This document shows positions 1 through 7,226 of a DNA stretch of 64,000 nucleotides, piece by piece. How positions within the stretch are numbered: position 1 is the first letter of the stretch; each line of letters opens with the position of its first letter. This DNA comes from Tabrizicola thermarum (lineage in GTDB: Bacteria; Pseudomonadota; Alphaproteobacteria; Rhodobacterales; Rhodobacteraceae). Below the pieces are notes generated by a model that did not search any database, was not told where the DNA came from, and saw only the letters and a program-made list of their open reading frames with translations. The stretch covers positions 248,001-312,000 of the forward strand of contig NZ_QMJY01000083.1 of assembly GCF_003574395.1 (NCBI RefSeq). The letters run 5' to 3'. Made by a program: the position numbers and the translations under genes.

Positions 1-140
1 ACCCTCTGCATTCCGAAATCCATACCAACAGGTCCGCGACCCCATCGCACGACCGGCAGGACTATAGCCATTTCGCCCTGATTTTCCAGTCGTGAATTCG
101 CCGGCTTTCCCGACCGCGCCAGCCGCTGCCGATGCCCAGG
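1..140. other. Upstream region with no recognisable gene
   Basis: No coding frame here can be matched to a protein family. In many bacteria ssb is divergent from uvrA, so the left edge may hold the leader of such a gene, but no start of uvrA is visible. I looked for the alphaproteobacterial LexA box (GTTC-N7-GTTC or its reverse) and did not find one. Confidence 0.3.
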
Positions 141-168
141 TTGCAGCCGCCCGAAACCCCGGTATAGG
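141..168 (+). promoter_or_regulatory. Possible ssb promoter
   Basis: TTGCAG at 141-146 and TATAGG at 163-168 are separated by 16 bp, which is compatible with a housekeeping sigma factor. Between this site and ssb lies an inverted repeat at 181-200 (CCGGGGC, loop GAAGCT, GCCCCGG), which would form a hairpin in the 5' leader just before the ribosome site AGGGAG at 211-216. Confidence 0.4.
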
Positions 169-222
169 TTTGTTAACCATCCGGGGCGAAGCTGCCCCGG
201 AGATGCGCAAAGGGAGATTCGC

Positions 223-744
223 ATGGCGGGGTCGGTCAACAAGGTCATTCTTATCGGCAACCTCGGCCGGGACCCCGAGGTGCGCAGTTTCCAGAACGGC
301 GGCAAGGTAGTGAACCTGCGCATCGCCACGACGGAGACGTGGCGTGACCGCACCACCGGCGAACGCAAGGAGCGCACGGAATGGCATTCCGTCGCCATCT
401 TCAACGAGGCACTGGGCAAGATCGCCGAGCAGTATCTGAAAAAGGGCTCGACGGTCTATATCGAGGGCGCGCTGGAAACCCGCAAATGGCAGGATCAATC
501 CGGACAGGACAGGTACACCACGGAGGTCGTCCTGCGGCCCTACAACGGCAACCTCACCCTGCTTGGCGGCCGTGACGGCGGATCGGGCGGGGGTGGTGCT
601 GGCTATGATGACCGGGGCGGCTATGACGATGGCGGTCAGGGGGGCGGCTATGGCGGCGGCTCGTCCTCGGGCGGCGGGCGCGGCGGCTCGGGCGGCGGCT
701 CGGGCGGCGTGCGGTCGGATCTGGACGACGAAATCCCCTTCTGA
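223..744 (+). CDS. ssb: Single-stranded DNA-binding protein
   Basis: Binds and protects single-stranded DNA during replication, repair and recombination and recruits partner proteins through its acidic C-terminal tip. The 173-residue product has the OB-fold over residues 1-110 (it opens [19 protein letters not shown] and contains the WHSVAIFN strand), a long glycine/serine-rich linker at about 113-163, and the classic tail DLDDEIPF. The start at 223 is supported by the Shine-Dalgarno sequence AGGGAG at 211-216 with 6-nt spacing. The length is normal for the family. The linker is unusually glycine-rich and almost free of glutamine and proline. It stands alone as a monocistronic gene. Confidence 0.98.
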   Translation: MAGSVNKVILIGNLGRDPEVRSFQNGGKVVNLRIATTETWRDRTTGERKERTEWHSVAIFNEALGKIAEQYLKKGSTVYIEGALETRKWQDQSGQDRYTTEVVLRPYNGNLTLLGGRDGGSGGGGAGYDDRGGYDDGGQGGGYGGGSSSGGGRGGSGGGSGGVRSDLDDEIPF

Positions 745-779
745 TCCCCGTTGCGATCCGTCTTCGGTGCCACTGGACC

Positions 780-804
780 TTGACCGGAGCATTCCCTATA
801 TAAT
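780..804 (+). promoter_or_regulatory. Promoter-like site with a perfect -10 hexamer
   Basis: TATAAT at 799-804 is an exact -10 consensus, rare in this GC-rich window. The best upstream TTG element, TTGACC at 780-785, is only 13 bp away, so the -35 assignment is doubtful. The site lies 34 bp before the SufT-like gene. Confidence 0.4.
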
Positions 805-837
805 CGGTCAACTTACCCAAGGCACCGGGACAATCAC

Positions 838-1215
838 ATGCAGGACCAGACTGAGGCCCAGACCGGGGCACGGACCGAGGGGCAGCCGCTTATCAAGCCC
901 TCCTCCACCGACCATCCGCTCTATCCGCAGATCGTCGAGGCCTGCCGGACGGTCTTCGACCCGGAAATCCCGGTGAACATCTTCGACCTCGGCCTCGTCT
1001 ACACGATCGAGATCGGGCCGGAGAACGAGGTCGAGATCACCATGACCCTCACCGCCCCCGGCTGTCCGGTTGCCGGAGAGATGCCGGGCTGGGTCGCCAA
1101 TGCCGTCGAACCCCTGCCCGGGGTCAAGCAGGTCGATGTCAACATGACCTTCGACCCGCCCTGGGGGATGGAGATGATGTCCGACGAGGCGCGGCTGGAA
1201 CTGGGCTTCATGTAG
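838..1215 (+). CDS. SufT-type Fe-S cluster assembly protein (MIP18/DUF59 family)
   Basis: Small cytoplasmic protein of the MIP18 (DUF59) family, whose SufT members help deliver or maturate Fe-S clusters. The 125-residue product has a disordered N-terminal 25 residues, the signature DPEIPVNIFDLGLVY near residues 41-55, and the conserved cysteine segment TAPGCPVAGEMP near 78-89. Single-domain SufT proteins look like this. The location fits the role: a SufA-type carrier gene lies 1.6 kb downstream on the same strand. The two are separated by the SatD-like/DUF3307 pair, so they are probably not one operon. The ATG at 838 has a weak GGGA ribosome site and follows a perfect -10 hexamer. Confidence 0.9.
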   Translation: MQDQTEAQTGARTEGQPLIKPSSTDHPLYPQIVEACRTVFDPEIPVNIFDLGLVYTIEIGPENEVEITMTLTAPGCPVAGEMPGWVANAVEPLPGVKQVDVNMTFDPPWGMEMMSDEARLELGFM

Positions 1216-1286
1216 GCAGGTCGACAGACCCGTCCCTTGGCGCAGTCCTCACCCCGTCAAGCGCAAGCCTTCTGGATTGCCGCGAC

Positions 1287-1339
1287 ACTTGCAAGTCAAT
1301 AGGGTTGCAAACCCACTTTGCAAGCCTTATAACTTGCAG
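1287..1339 (+). promoter_or_regulatory. Almost leaderless promoter packed with TTGCAA boxes
   Basis: Four TTGCAA-like boxes occur in 53 bp: TTGCAA at 1289-1294 (inside the perfect palindrome ACTTGCAAGT, 1287-1296), 1305-1310 and 1318-1323, and TTGCAG at 1334-1339. Their spacing is 16, 13 and 16 bp. The second box also reads as a -35 hexamer, with TATAAC as -10 at 1328-1333 after 17 bp. The predicted transcript would start only a few bases before the ATG at 1343, so the mRNA may be leaderless. I infer an operator array whose binding protein could be the HTH-bearing product of the next gene or another regulator. Confidence 0.5.
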
Positions 1340-1342
1340 GCA

Positions 1343-1975
1343 ATGAACCATGCCACAGTCCTTACCGGCGATGTGATCGGGTCCACTCTGGCCGGGTCGG
1401 CGGAAACCGATGCCACCATCGGCCTGATCCGGTCGGTCGCACTCGATCCTGACAACCTGCTTGGCCGGGATGTCCGCTTTTCGCGCTATCGCGGCGACGG
1501 CTGGCAGGTCTACAGCTCGGATCCCGACCGTGTCTTCCGGATCTGCGTGTTGATCCTTGCGAACCTGCACAGTCACCCGGACTTGCCACGGACGCGCATC
1601 TCGGCGGCCTGCGGCGCCGTCTCATCCCTTCCCGAAACCGGGCTTGCCAGCGCCAGTGGCGAAGCCTTCACCCTGTCCGGTCGCGGCCTTGACGCCATCA
1701 AGCGCCGGAAACTTGTCTACGCTCAGGCGGAGGGTCAGGCTGTCTGGAAGGCGTCCCTCTTCCGCCTGCTGGAGTGGCTGGCCTTTCGCTGGTCGCCCGA
1801 ACAGGCTCAGGCCATCGCGATGTGCTTCCGCCTTGACCCGCCCCATCCCGGCAAGTCGGCCGAAGAACTTGGGATCAGCCGTCAGGCTTTCAGCGCCCGG
1901 CTGGACGGGGCAGGATATGCACCGCTCCTGGAAGCCGACCTCGCCTTCCGCAGCGAAAGGACAGACCGGCCATGA
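1343..1975 (+). CDS. SatD-like protein: cyclase-like N-domain plus C-terminal HTH
   Basis: A 210-residue protein resembling the SatD family, named in streptococci for secretion and acid tolerance; its biochemical role here is unknown. Residues 5-15 read TVLTGDVIGST, residues 49-54 YRGDGW, and residues 106-120 contain GEAF and SGRGLDAIK. The order and spacing (Asp10, Asp52, then a Gly/Ala-rich segment) resemble the metal-binding and dimer motifs of class III nucleotidyl cyclases; this is my inference. Residues 150-190 (SPEQAQAIAM to SAEELGISRQAFSARL) look like a sigma-70 region 4/LuxR-type HTH. The start at 1343 was chosen because the homology begins there and the promoter ends just before it; an earlier ATG at 1277 would overlap the promoter. 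It overlaps the next gene by ATGA. Confidence 0.75.
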   Translation: MNHATVLTGDVIGSTLAGSAETDATIGLIRSVALDPDNLLGRDVRFSRYRGDGWQVYSSDPDRVFRICVLILANLHSHPDLPRTRISAACGAVSSLPETGLASASGEAFTLSGRGLDAIKRRKLVYAQAEGQAVWKASLFRLLEWLAFRWSPEQAQAIAMCFRLDPPHPGKSAEELGISRQAFSARLDGAGYAPLLEADLAFRSERTDRP

Positions 1976-2787
1976 TCGAAACCTTCGTAGCCCTGCTCTT
2001 CGCCCATACGCTTGCCGATTTCGTCTTTCAGACCAGGTGGATGGCCACCAGCAAGCGCAATCCTCTGGCGCTGGGCCTGCATCTGGTCATCGTCTACGCC
2101 GCAGCCGTCGCTGCGACCGGATCGCTGCACCTTGCACTTGTGGTCCTCGCGCTTGTCCATATCGCGATCGACGTCGGCAAGCTGGTCCTGACCTCGGTCT
2201 GGAAGACCTCGGGCGGTCTTGGGCCGTTCCTCGTCGACCAGGCCCTGCACCTCGCCACCCTGGTCGCCCTTGCCCTTTGGCTGCCGGACCTCTGGGCCCA
2301 GGGCCTCTGGGCACCCGGAGCGATCGTGACCGGGGATGACGGCGGCATCCTGGGCACCGGCCTCTGGTCGGACGAGGCCCCGCTCCCGGTCAGCCAGCTG
2401 CCCGCGCTCATGGCCCTTGCGACCGGCTTCCTCCTGGCGACCCGCGCCGGCGGCTTTGCGGTGGGTCTGCTGATGCTGCCCTTCGCCGCCGGCCTGCCGG
2501 CCGAGACAACTGCGGAAGGCCTGCCCGGCGCAGGTCGGGTGATCGGGCTTCTTGAACGCGGACTGATCTTCATCCTCGTCCTGATCGGCCAGCCGCAGGG
2601 CGTGGGCCTCTTGATGGCCGCCAAGTCGATCCTGCGCTATGGCGCGCTGAAAGAGGACCGCGCGCTGTCCGAATATGTCATCATCGGCACGCTCGCGTCC
2701 TTCGGCTGGGCCCTTCTGGCCGCCTATGCGACGGTTGCCGGCCTTGCCGTGCTGCCACCGCTTGGAATCCCGGGTGGGACGCCCTAG
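1972..2787 (+). CDS. DUF3307 membrane protein (SatE-like partner)
   Basis: A 271-residue integral membrane protein. The N-terminal 130 residues match DUF3307: HTLADFVFQTRW near residues 12-23, GLHLVIVYAAAV near 35-46 and HIAIDVGK near 63-70, with conserved His/Asp residues at membrane edges. The C-terminal half adds several hydrophobic segments, making it longer than minimal DUF3307 proteins. The start codon overlaps the stop of the SatD-like gene by four bases, so the two are translationally coupled. As I recall, SatD/DUF3307 pairs recur in distant bacteria, implying joint function. No catalytic role is established; a signalling or transport output controlled by the cytoplasmic partner is possible. 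Confidence 0.8.
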   Translation: MIETFVALLFAHTLADFVFQTRWMATSKRNPLALGLHLVIVYAAAVAATGSLHLALVVLALVHIAIDVGKLVLTSVWKTSGGLGPFLVDQALHLATLVALALWLPDLWAQGLWAPGAIVTGDDGGILGTGLWSDEAPLPVSQLPALMALATGFLLATRAGGFAVGLLMLPFAAGLPAETTAEGLPGAGRVIGLLERGLIFILVLIGQPQGVGLLMAAKSILRYGALKEDRALSEYVIIGTLASFGWALLAAYATVAGLAVLPPLGIPGGTP

Positions 2788-2810
2788 ATTATCCGCAAAG
2801 GAGCCCGCAC

Positions 2811-3170
2811 ATGTTCGGCATTCCCGGCAAGGCCGCCGTCACCCTCACCCCCGCTGCCACCAGCCAGATCCGGCGGCTCATGGCGCGCGAGGGCAGCCAG
2901 GGGCTGCGCATCGGCGTCAAGAAGGGCGGCTGCGCGGGCATGGAATACACCATGGAATACGTCAGCGCGATCAATCCGCTCGATGAGATCGTCGAACAGG
3001 ACGGTGCCAGGGTGATGATCGCCCCCATGGCGCAGATGTTCCTGATCGGCACCGAGATCGACTATGAGGTCGGCCTGGTCGAAAGCGGGTTCAAGTTCCG
3101 CAATCCGAACGTGGTCGAGGCCTGCGGCTGCGGCGAATCGATCAAGTTCCGCGACGCCCCCGGCGCCTAG
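2811..3170 (+). CDS. A-type iron-sulfur carrier (SufA/IscA/HesB family)
   Basis: Cytoplasmic A-type carrier that receives an Fe-S cluster from the SUF scaffold and hands it to apoproteins. The 119-residue product has the three invariant cysteines: Cys41 (KKGGCAGMEY), Cys105 and Cys107 (EACGCGES), spaced C-x63-C-x-C as in SufA. Length and motif order are typical. The ribosome site AAAGGAG at 2797-2803 lies 7 nt before the ATG. It follows the DUF3307 gene by only 23 bp and may be cotranscribed with it. The SufA/IscA/ErpA assignment cannot be settled without neighbours, since no suf operon is in the window. Confidence 0.92.
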   Translation: MFGIPGKAAVTLTPAATSQIRRLMAREGSQGLRIGVKKGGCAGMEYTMEYVSAINPLDEIVEQDGARVMIAPMAQMFLIGTEIDYEVGLVESGFKFRNPNVVEACGCGESIKFRDAPGA

Positions 3171-3273
3171 GCGCACGGCGCAGCTGACGACAAACGGATT
3201 GTTGCCCAACTGCCGCCTTTTCCTTTCGCGGTATACACGCTAGGCGTGTCCGGACTGCACAAGGAAACGACCG

Positions 3274-4017
3274 ATGAAGAAACTCGCCGCCGGAAACTGG
3301 AAAATGAACGGCACCCAGGCCTCGCTTGCCGAAGTGACGGCCCTGCTGGAAGCCCATCCCGACCCGGCCTGCGAGATGCTGCTCTGCCCGCCTGCGACGC
3401 TGATCGCCGCGATGGCAGCCCTCGCCCGCGGCACGGCGCTGATGGTCGGGGCGCAGGACTGCCACCCGAAACCGATGGGCGCGCATACCGGCGACATCTC
3501 GGCCGCCATGCTCCGTGATGCGGGGGCAACCCATGTCATCGTCGGCCATTCCGAACGTCGCATCGACCACGGCGAAACCAGCGCTCTGGTCAAGGCCAAG
3601 GCCGAAGCCGTCGTGGATGCGGGCCTCACCGCCATCGTCTGCATCGGCGAGACCGAGGCCGAGCGCGATAGCGGCAAGACACTCGCGGTGATCGGAACCC
3701 AGCTCGACGCTTCGATCCCGGGCGGCGCGACAGCGGCGAATCTGGTCGTCGCCTACGAACCCGTCTGGGCGATCGGCACCGGCCGCACGCCCACCCTGAC
3801 CGAGATCGCCGAAGTCCACAGCTTCCTGCGCGGTCGCCTGCGCGGCCTGATCGGGGCCGAGGCCGAGGGCGTGCGCATCCTCTACGGCGGCTCGGTCAAG
3901 CCGACGAACGCCAGCGATATCTTTGCCGTGCCGCATGTCGACGGTGCGCTGGTCGGGGGCGCCAGCCTGAAGGCCGCCGATTTCGGCGCCATCGTCGCGG
4001 CGCTCTCTGCCGCCTGA
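3274..4017 (+). CDS. tpiA: Triose-phosphate isomerase
   Basis: Interconverts dihydroxyacetone phosphate and glyceraldehyde 3-phosphate in glycolysis and gluconeogenesis. All catalytic landmarks of the 247-residue TIM barrel are present: Asn8 and Lys10 in AGNWKMNG, the electrophilic His92 in GHSERR, the base Glu162 in [11 protein letters not shown], and the phosphate-binding loop [10 protein letters not shown] near 210-219. Length is normal. It is separated by 103 bp from the SufA-like gene and has its own TATACA element at 3232-3237, so it is probably transcribed alone. Confidence 0.98.
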   Translation: MKKLAAGNWKMNGTQASLAEVTALLEAHPDPACEMLLCPPATLIAAMAALARGTALMVGAQDCHPKPMGAHTGDISAAMLRDAGATHVIVGHSERRIDHGETSALVKAKAEAVVDAGLTAIVCIGETEAERDSGKTLAVIGTQLDASIPGGATAANLVVAYEPVWAIGTGRTPTLTEIAEVHSFLRGRLRGLIGAEAEGVRILYGGSVKPTNASDIFAVPHVDGALVGGASLKAADFGAIVAALSAA

Positions 4018-4076
4018 CGACATCGCCTGTCGCGGATGGACCAGCCCGCGGCGGCGCTGCCGCATAACGTGCCGCC

Positions 4077-5006
4077 ATGACGGCAATTTCCTCCGACGCG
4101 CGACGGTCGCTTCTGACCGCCAATCTGATCTGCCTTGCCTCGATGGTGGTCTGGGCGGCCGGATTGCCCGCCGCCGATCTCATCATCCCGCATATGCCGC
4201 CCGTCGCCCTTACCGCCGCCCGCACCACTCTGGCCGCTCTGGTCCTGCTGCCGGTCTGGATCGCGACAGAGGGGCTTGCCAGCGTGACCCGCGCCAACTG
4301 GGCCAGAGGTGCCTGGGTCGGCTTTGTCACTCTGGGCCTGGCCTCCTTCTTCGTCATCATCGCCTTGCAGTTCAACGATCCCGTCACCGTGGCCATCGTC
4401 TCGGCCGCCATGCCCATCGTCGGCATCCTGCTGGAATGCCTGGCGGACAAGCGCCCCTTCACCCGCGCACTGGCCATCGGCCTGACGCTCTCGCTTCTTG
4501 GCGGCCTGATCGCGGTCGGCGGCGCAGAGGGCAGGATCGACCTCGGCCTCGGCGTCCTTGCGGCACTTGCCTCGGTCACGCTGTATACCTGGGGCTCGCG
4601 CGAGACGGTCAAGGCCCTGCCCGAGCTGTCGCCCCTTGGTCGCGTCGCCATCACTGTCGCCGGTTGCGCAGGTGTCGCACTGGTTGCGGCTCTGGGCGAT
4701 GGCCTTCTGCGCGGCAACTGGCCGGACTGGGGCGCGATCGGCCCGACCGAGTTCGGCGGGCTGGCGATCTTCGGCATCGGCTCGATGGCGGTCAGCCAGC
4801 TTCTCTGGATCATCTCGGTCGGCCGCATCGGCATCGGGGCCGCCTCGATGCATATGAACGCGGTGCCGTTCTATGTCATGCTGATGGTCTTTCTCCTGGG
4901 CGGACCCTGGAACTGGGGCCAGTCGCTGGGCGCCGCGATCGTTGTGACCGGCGCGCTGATCGCACAGGGCCTGATCGCCCCGGCCCTTTCCCGTCGAGAG
5001 GCGTGA
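4077..5006 (+). CDS. EamA-domain DMT-family transporter
   Basis: Inner-membrane exporter of the drug/metabolite transporter superfamily, 309 residues with about ten hydrophobic helices arranged as two EamA repeats (roughly 13-145 and 155-295). Members export amino acids, nucleosides or other small metabolites; the substrate cannot be read from sequence. Its stop codon TGA (5004-5006) shares its last base with the ATG of the P450 gene (TGATG), so the two proteins are translationally coupled. That arrangement suggests, but does not prove, that it exports a product of the P450. Confidence 0.9.
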   Translation: MTAISSDARRSLLTANLICLASMVVWAAGLPAADLIIPHMPPVALTAARTTLAALVLLPVWIATEGLASVTRANWARGAWVGFVTLGLASFFVIIALQFNDPVTVAIVSAAMPIVGILLECLADKRPFTRALAIGLTLSLLGGLIAVGGAEGRIDLGLGVLAALASVTLYTWGSRETVKALPELSPLGRVAITVAGCAGVALVAALGDGLLRGNWPDWGAIGPTEFGGLAIFGIGSMAVSQLLWIISVGRIGIGAASMHMNAVPFYVMLMVFLLGGPWNWGQSLGAAIVVTGALIAQGLIAPALSRREA

Positions 5007-6181
5007 TGCAATCCTTGCAGCAACCCCCGAAGGACCCCGCCTTCGTCCAGAACCCCTACCCGTTCTACGAACGGGCGCGCGCCCTCGGGCCCTTCTTCCT
5101 CTGGGACGACTACACCCTCGTCTGCACCGGCAATGCCGCCGCGGTGAACGCCATCTTCCGCGACCGCCGTTTCGGGCGTGAACCCGTCGATCCCCTGCCC
5201 ATCCCCCCGCACCTCGCGCCCTTCTACGCCGTCGAGGCGCATTCGATGCTGGAGCTGGAACCGCCCCGCCACACCCGTCTGCGGAACCTCGTCCTCCGCG
5301 CCTTCACCTCGCGACGGATCGCTGGCCTTGCGCCGGACATCACCGCCCTGGCCACGGAACTTGCCGAGTCCTTCCCCAGGGGCGACTTCGACCTCCTGAC
5401 CGCCTTCGCCCAGCCCCTTCCGGTCCGCATCATCGCCCGCCTGCTCGGCGTGCCCGAAGAGATGGCGCCCGACCTTCTGCGCTGGTCGAACGCAATGGTC
5501 GGCATGTACATGGCCGGCCGCACGCGCGAGATGGAGGACCGCGCCATCGCGGCCACCACGGATTTCGTCGCCTTCCTGCGCGCCTATGTCGAGGAACGCC
5601 GCGCGCGTCCCGCCGACGATCTCATCACCCAGCTCATCGCCGCCGAGATGGAGGGCGAGAAACTCTCCACGGACGAACTCATCTCCACCTGCATCCTCCT
5701 CCTCAACGCCGGGCACGAGGCGACCGTCCACACCATCGGCAACGGGGTGAAGACGCTCCTGGAAACAAGGACGCCACTCTCGGCACTTGCCCCCGACGCC
5801 ATCGAGGCGACCGTCGAGGAGATCCTCCGCTTCGATCCCCCCCTGCACATGTTCACCCGGCATGCCTATGAAGAGGTCGAGGTCATGGGCCACACCTTCC
5901 GGCGCGGCGATCAGGTGGGCCTTCTCCTCGCTGCCGCGAACCGTGATCCGGGCCAATGGGACCAGCCCGACCGTTTCATCCCGACCCGTCCCGCAAAGCC
6001 GCATGTCAGCTTCGGCGCGGGCCTCCACTTCTGCGTCGGCGCGCCGCTGGCCCGGCTGGAGTTGCAGATCGCGCTGCCGATCCTGTTCCGCCGGCATCCG
6101 AACCTGACGCTCGTCGCCAGTCCGGCCTATGCCGACGTCTACCACTTCCACGGCCTCGGCGCGCTGCGCGTCACGACCTGA
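5006..6181 (+). CDS. Cytochrome P450
   Basis: Soluble bacterial class I-type P450 monooxygenase of 391 residues. Hallmarks seen: the I-helix oxygen-activation motif AGHEAT (235-240), ExxR of the K helix (Glu272-Arg275 in EEILRFDPP), and the haem loop FGAGLHFCVGAPLARLE with the thiolate ligand Cys343. No membrane anchor. The start overlaps the preceding exporter gene by one base and no other ATG gives the conserved N-terminal DPAFVQNPYPFYERAR. No dedicated ferredoxin gene is adjacent, so electrons probably come from a general ferredoxin/FNR pair such as the fpr product at 10.1 kb. Substrate unknown. Confidence 0.95.
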   Translation: MQSLQQPPKDPAFVQNPYPFYERARALGPFFLWDDYTLVCTGNAAAVNAIFRDRRFGREPVDPLPIPPHLAPFYAVEAHSMLELEPPRHTRLRNLVLRAFTSRRIAGLAPDITALATELAESFPRGDFDLLTAFAQPLPVRIIARLLGVPEEMAPDLLRWSNAMVGMYMAGRTREMEDRAIAATTDFVAFLRAYVEERRARPADDLITQLIAAEMEGEKLSTDELISTCILLLNAGHEATVHTIGNGVKTLLETRTPLSALAPDAIEATVEEILRFDPPLHMFTRHAYEEVEVMGHTFRRGDQVGLLLAAANRDPGQWDQPDRFIPTRPAKPHVSFGAGLHFCVGAPLARLELQIALPILFRRHPNLTLVASPAYADVYHFHGLGALRVTT

Positions 6182-6188
6182 CCGCTGC

Positions 6189-6236
6189 TTGCCCATTTCC
6201 CAAATACTCCGGGGGTCTGGGGGCAGCGCCCCCATC
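6189..6236 (+). repeat. Dispersed intergenic hairpin repeat, copy a
   Basis: Copy of a short intergenic repeat found ten times in the window. It begins 8 bp after the P450 stop, with a CT-rich run and the core CAAATACTCC (6210-6219), followed by GGGGGTCTGGGGG, a short loop and CCCCC, able to form a GC hairpin. It is oriented in the direction of the upstream gene. Confidence 0.7.
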
Positions 6237-6309
6237 GCCCGAGGAGGAGGCGCAGGCCGACGACGAGACAAAGGGATTGCGCGTCAGCGCTCCTTCCGAC
6301 AACCGCCCG

Positions 6310-6771
6310 TCACAGGGGCAGCACGGTGGTGGACTTGATCTCCTCCATGCTCAGAAGCGCGGTCACGTTGTAGATCTTCACCTCCGAGATCAGCGCCTGA
6401 TAGAAGCTGTCATAGGCCCGCGCATTCTTCACCCGCACTTTCAGGATATAGTCGATGTCGCCGGCCAGCCGGTGCGCCTCCAGCACCTCGGGCCGTTCGC
6501 GCAGGGCCTTCAGGAATTTCCGCTGCCACTCGGCCTCATGCTCGCTGGTGCGGATCAGCACGAAGAAACAGGCCTCCAGCCCCAGAGCCTCGGGGTCCAG
6601 GATCGCCGTCGTCCGGGTAATCACCCCCTGCTCGCGCATCCGCCGGATCCGGTTCCACACCGGCGTCTTCGACGAGCCCACCTTGCGGGCGATCTCGTCA
6701 AGCGACTGCTCGGCATCCTGTTGCAGTTCGGACAGGATTTTCCGGTCCAGATCGTCCAGCGCGGCGCTCAT
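6310..6771 (-). CDS. Lrp/AsnC-family transcriptional regulator
   Basis: A 153-residue feast/famine regulator. Residues about 5-60 form the HTH domain (LDDLDRKILSELQQDAEQSL, then SSKTPVWNRIRRM), and residues 70-145 the RAM ligand-binding domain (AHRLAGDIDYILKVRVKNA). The start at 6771 (MSAALDD) is where the family begins; the longer open frame upstream has no conserved residues. It is divergent from the sulfate-assimilation operon and shares a 142-bp intergenic region with it, so it is a good candidate regulator of cysteine synthesis. A near-palindrome at 6865-6885 could be its operator. Confidence 0.95.
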   Translation of the reverse strand: MSAALDDLDRKILSELQQDAEQSLDEIARKVGSSKTPVWNRIRRMREQGVITRTTAILDPEALGLEACFFVLIRTSEHEAEWQRKFLKALRERPEVLEAHRLAGDIDYILKVRVKNARAYDSFYQALISEVKIYNVTALLSMEEIKSTTVLPL

Positions 6772-6864
6772 TCCTGATTTCCCCTCATTCCCGGAACAAC
6801 TGATCCCCACCCGTCCAGTATCAGAACATTCGTCCTTATCCGCAAGGGTCTCTGGCGAATTGCC

Positions 6865-6885
6865 GGGAAAATATTCTATATTCCC
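6865..6885. promoter_or_regulatory. AT-rich inverted repeat, possible Lrp operator
   Basis: A 21-bp interrupted palindrome with arms GGGAA/TTCCC and a TA-rich centre lies 28 bp before the DUF2849 start, in the region shared with the divergent Lrp gene. Nine of ten arm positions were checked, with two mismatched pairs. Lrp proteins favour such AT-rich inverted repeats, but binding is inferred. Confidence 0.4.
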
Positions 6886-6913
6886 CGAAGGATTTCCAGC
6901 GCCCGAGGGCATC

Positions 6914-7219
6914 ATGAGCCGCCGCTTCACCCCGAAGATCGTCACCGCCAACCGCCTGCGAGAGGGCGATGTCGTCTATCTGACGGCCGATGACCGCTGG
7001 TCGCCCTTCCACCACGAGGCCGAGCTGATCGAGGACGAAGCCCATGCCCAGATGCGCCTTCTTCACGCCGCGGCGCAGAAGCTGACGGTGGTCGGCGCCT
7101 ACCTCGCCGATGCGCGCCCCGGCCCGAACGGCCCCGAGCCCGTCCATTTCCGCGAGGCATTCCGCACCCGCGGGCCTTCCAACTATCCCCACGGCAAACA
7201 GGCCGATCTGGCGAACTGA
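6914..7219 (+). CDS. DUF2849 protein at the head of the sulfite reductase operon
   Basis: A 101-residue cytoplasmic protein of unknown biochemical function, matching the DUF2849 family typically found directly before the alphaproteobacterial nitrite/sulfite reductase gene. Landmarks are NRLREGDVVYL near 12-22, an acidic central stretch, and HFREAFRTRGPSNY near 78-91. The ATG at 6914 has GAGG at 6905-6908. It ends only 7 bp before cysI. In related genomes a siroheme synthase gene (cysG) usually precedes it, but here the divergent Lrp gene occupies that place. A role in assembling or supporting the sirohaem enzyme is plausible only by context. Confidence 0.88.
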   Translation: MSRRFTPKIVTANRLREGDVVYLTADDRWSPFHHEAELIEDEAHAQMRLLHAAAQKLTVVGAYLADARPGPNGPEPVHFREAFRTRGPSNYPHGKQADLAN

Positions 7220-7226
7220 GGGCGCA

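Noticed and set aside
60-222. LexA/SOS box before ssb
   Set aside because: No GTTC-N7-GTTC or GAAC-N7-GAAC arrangement is found.
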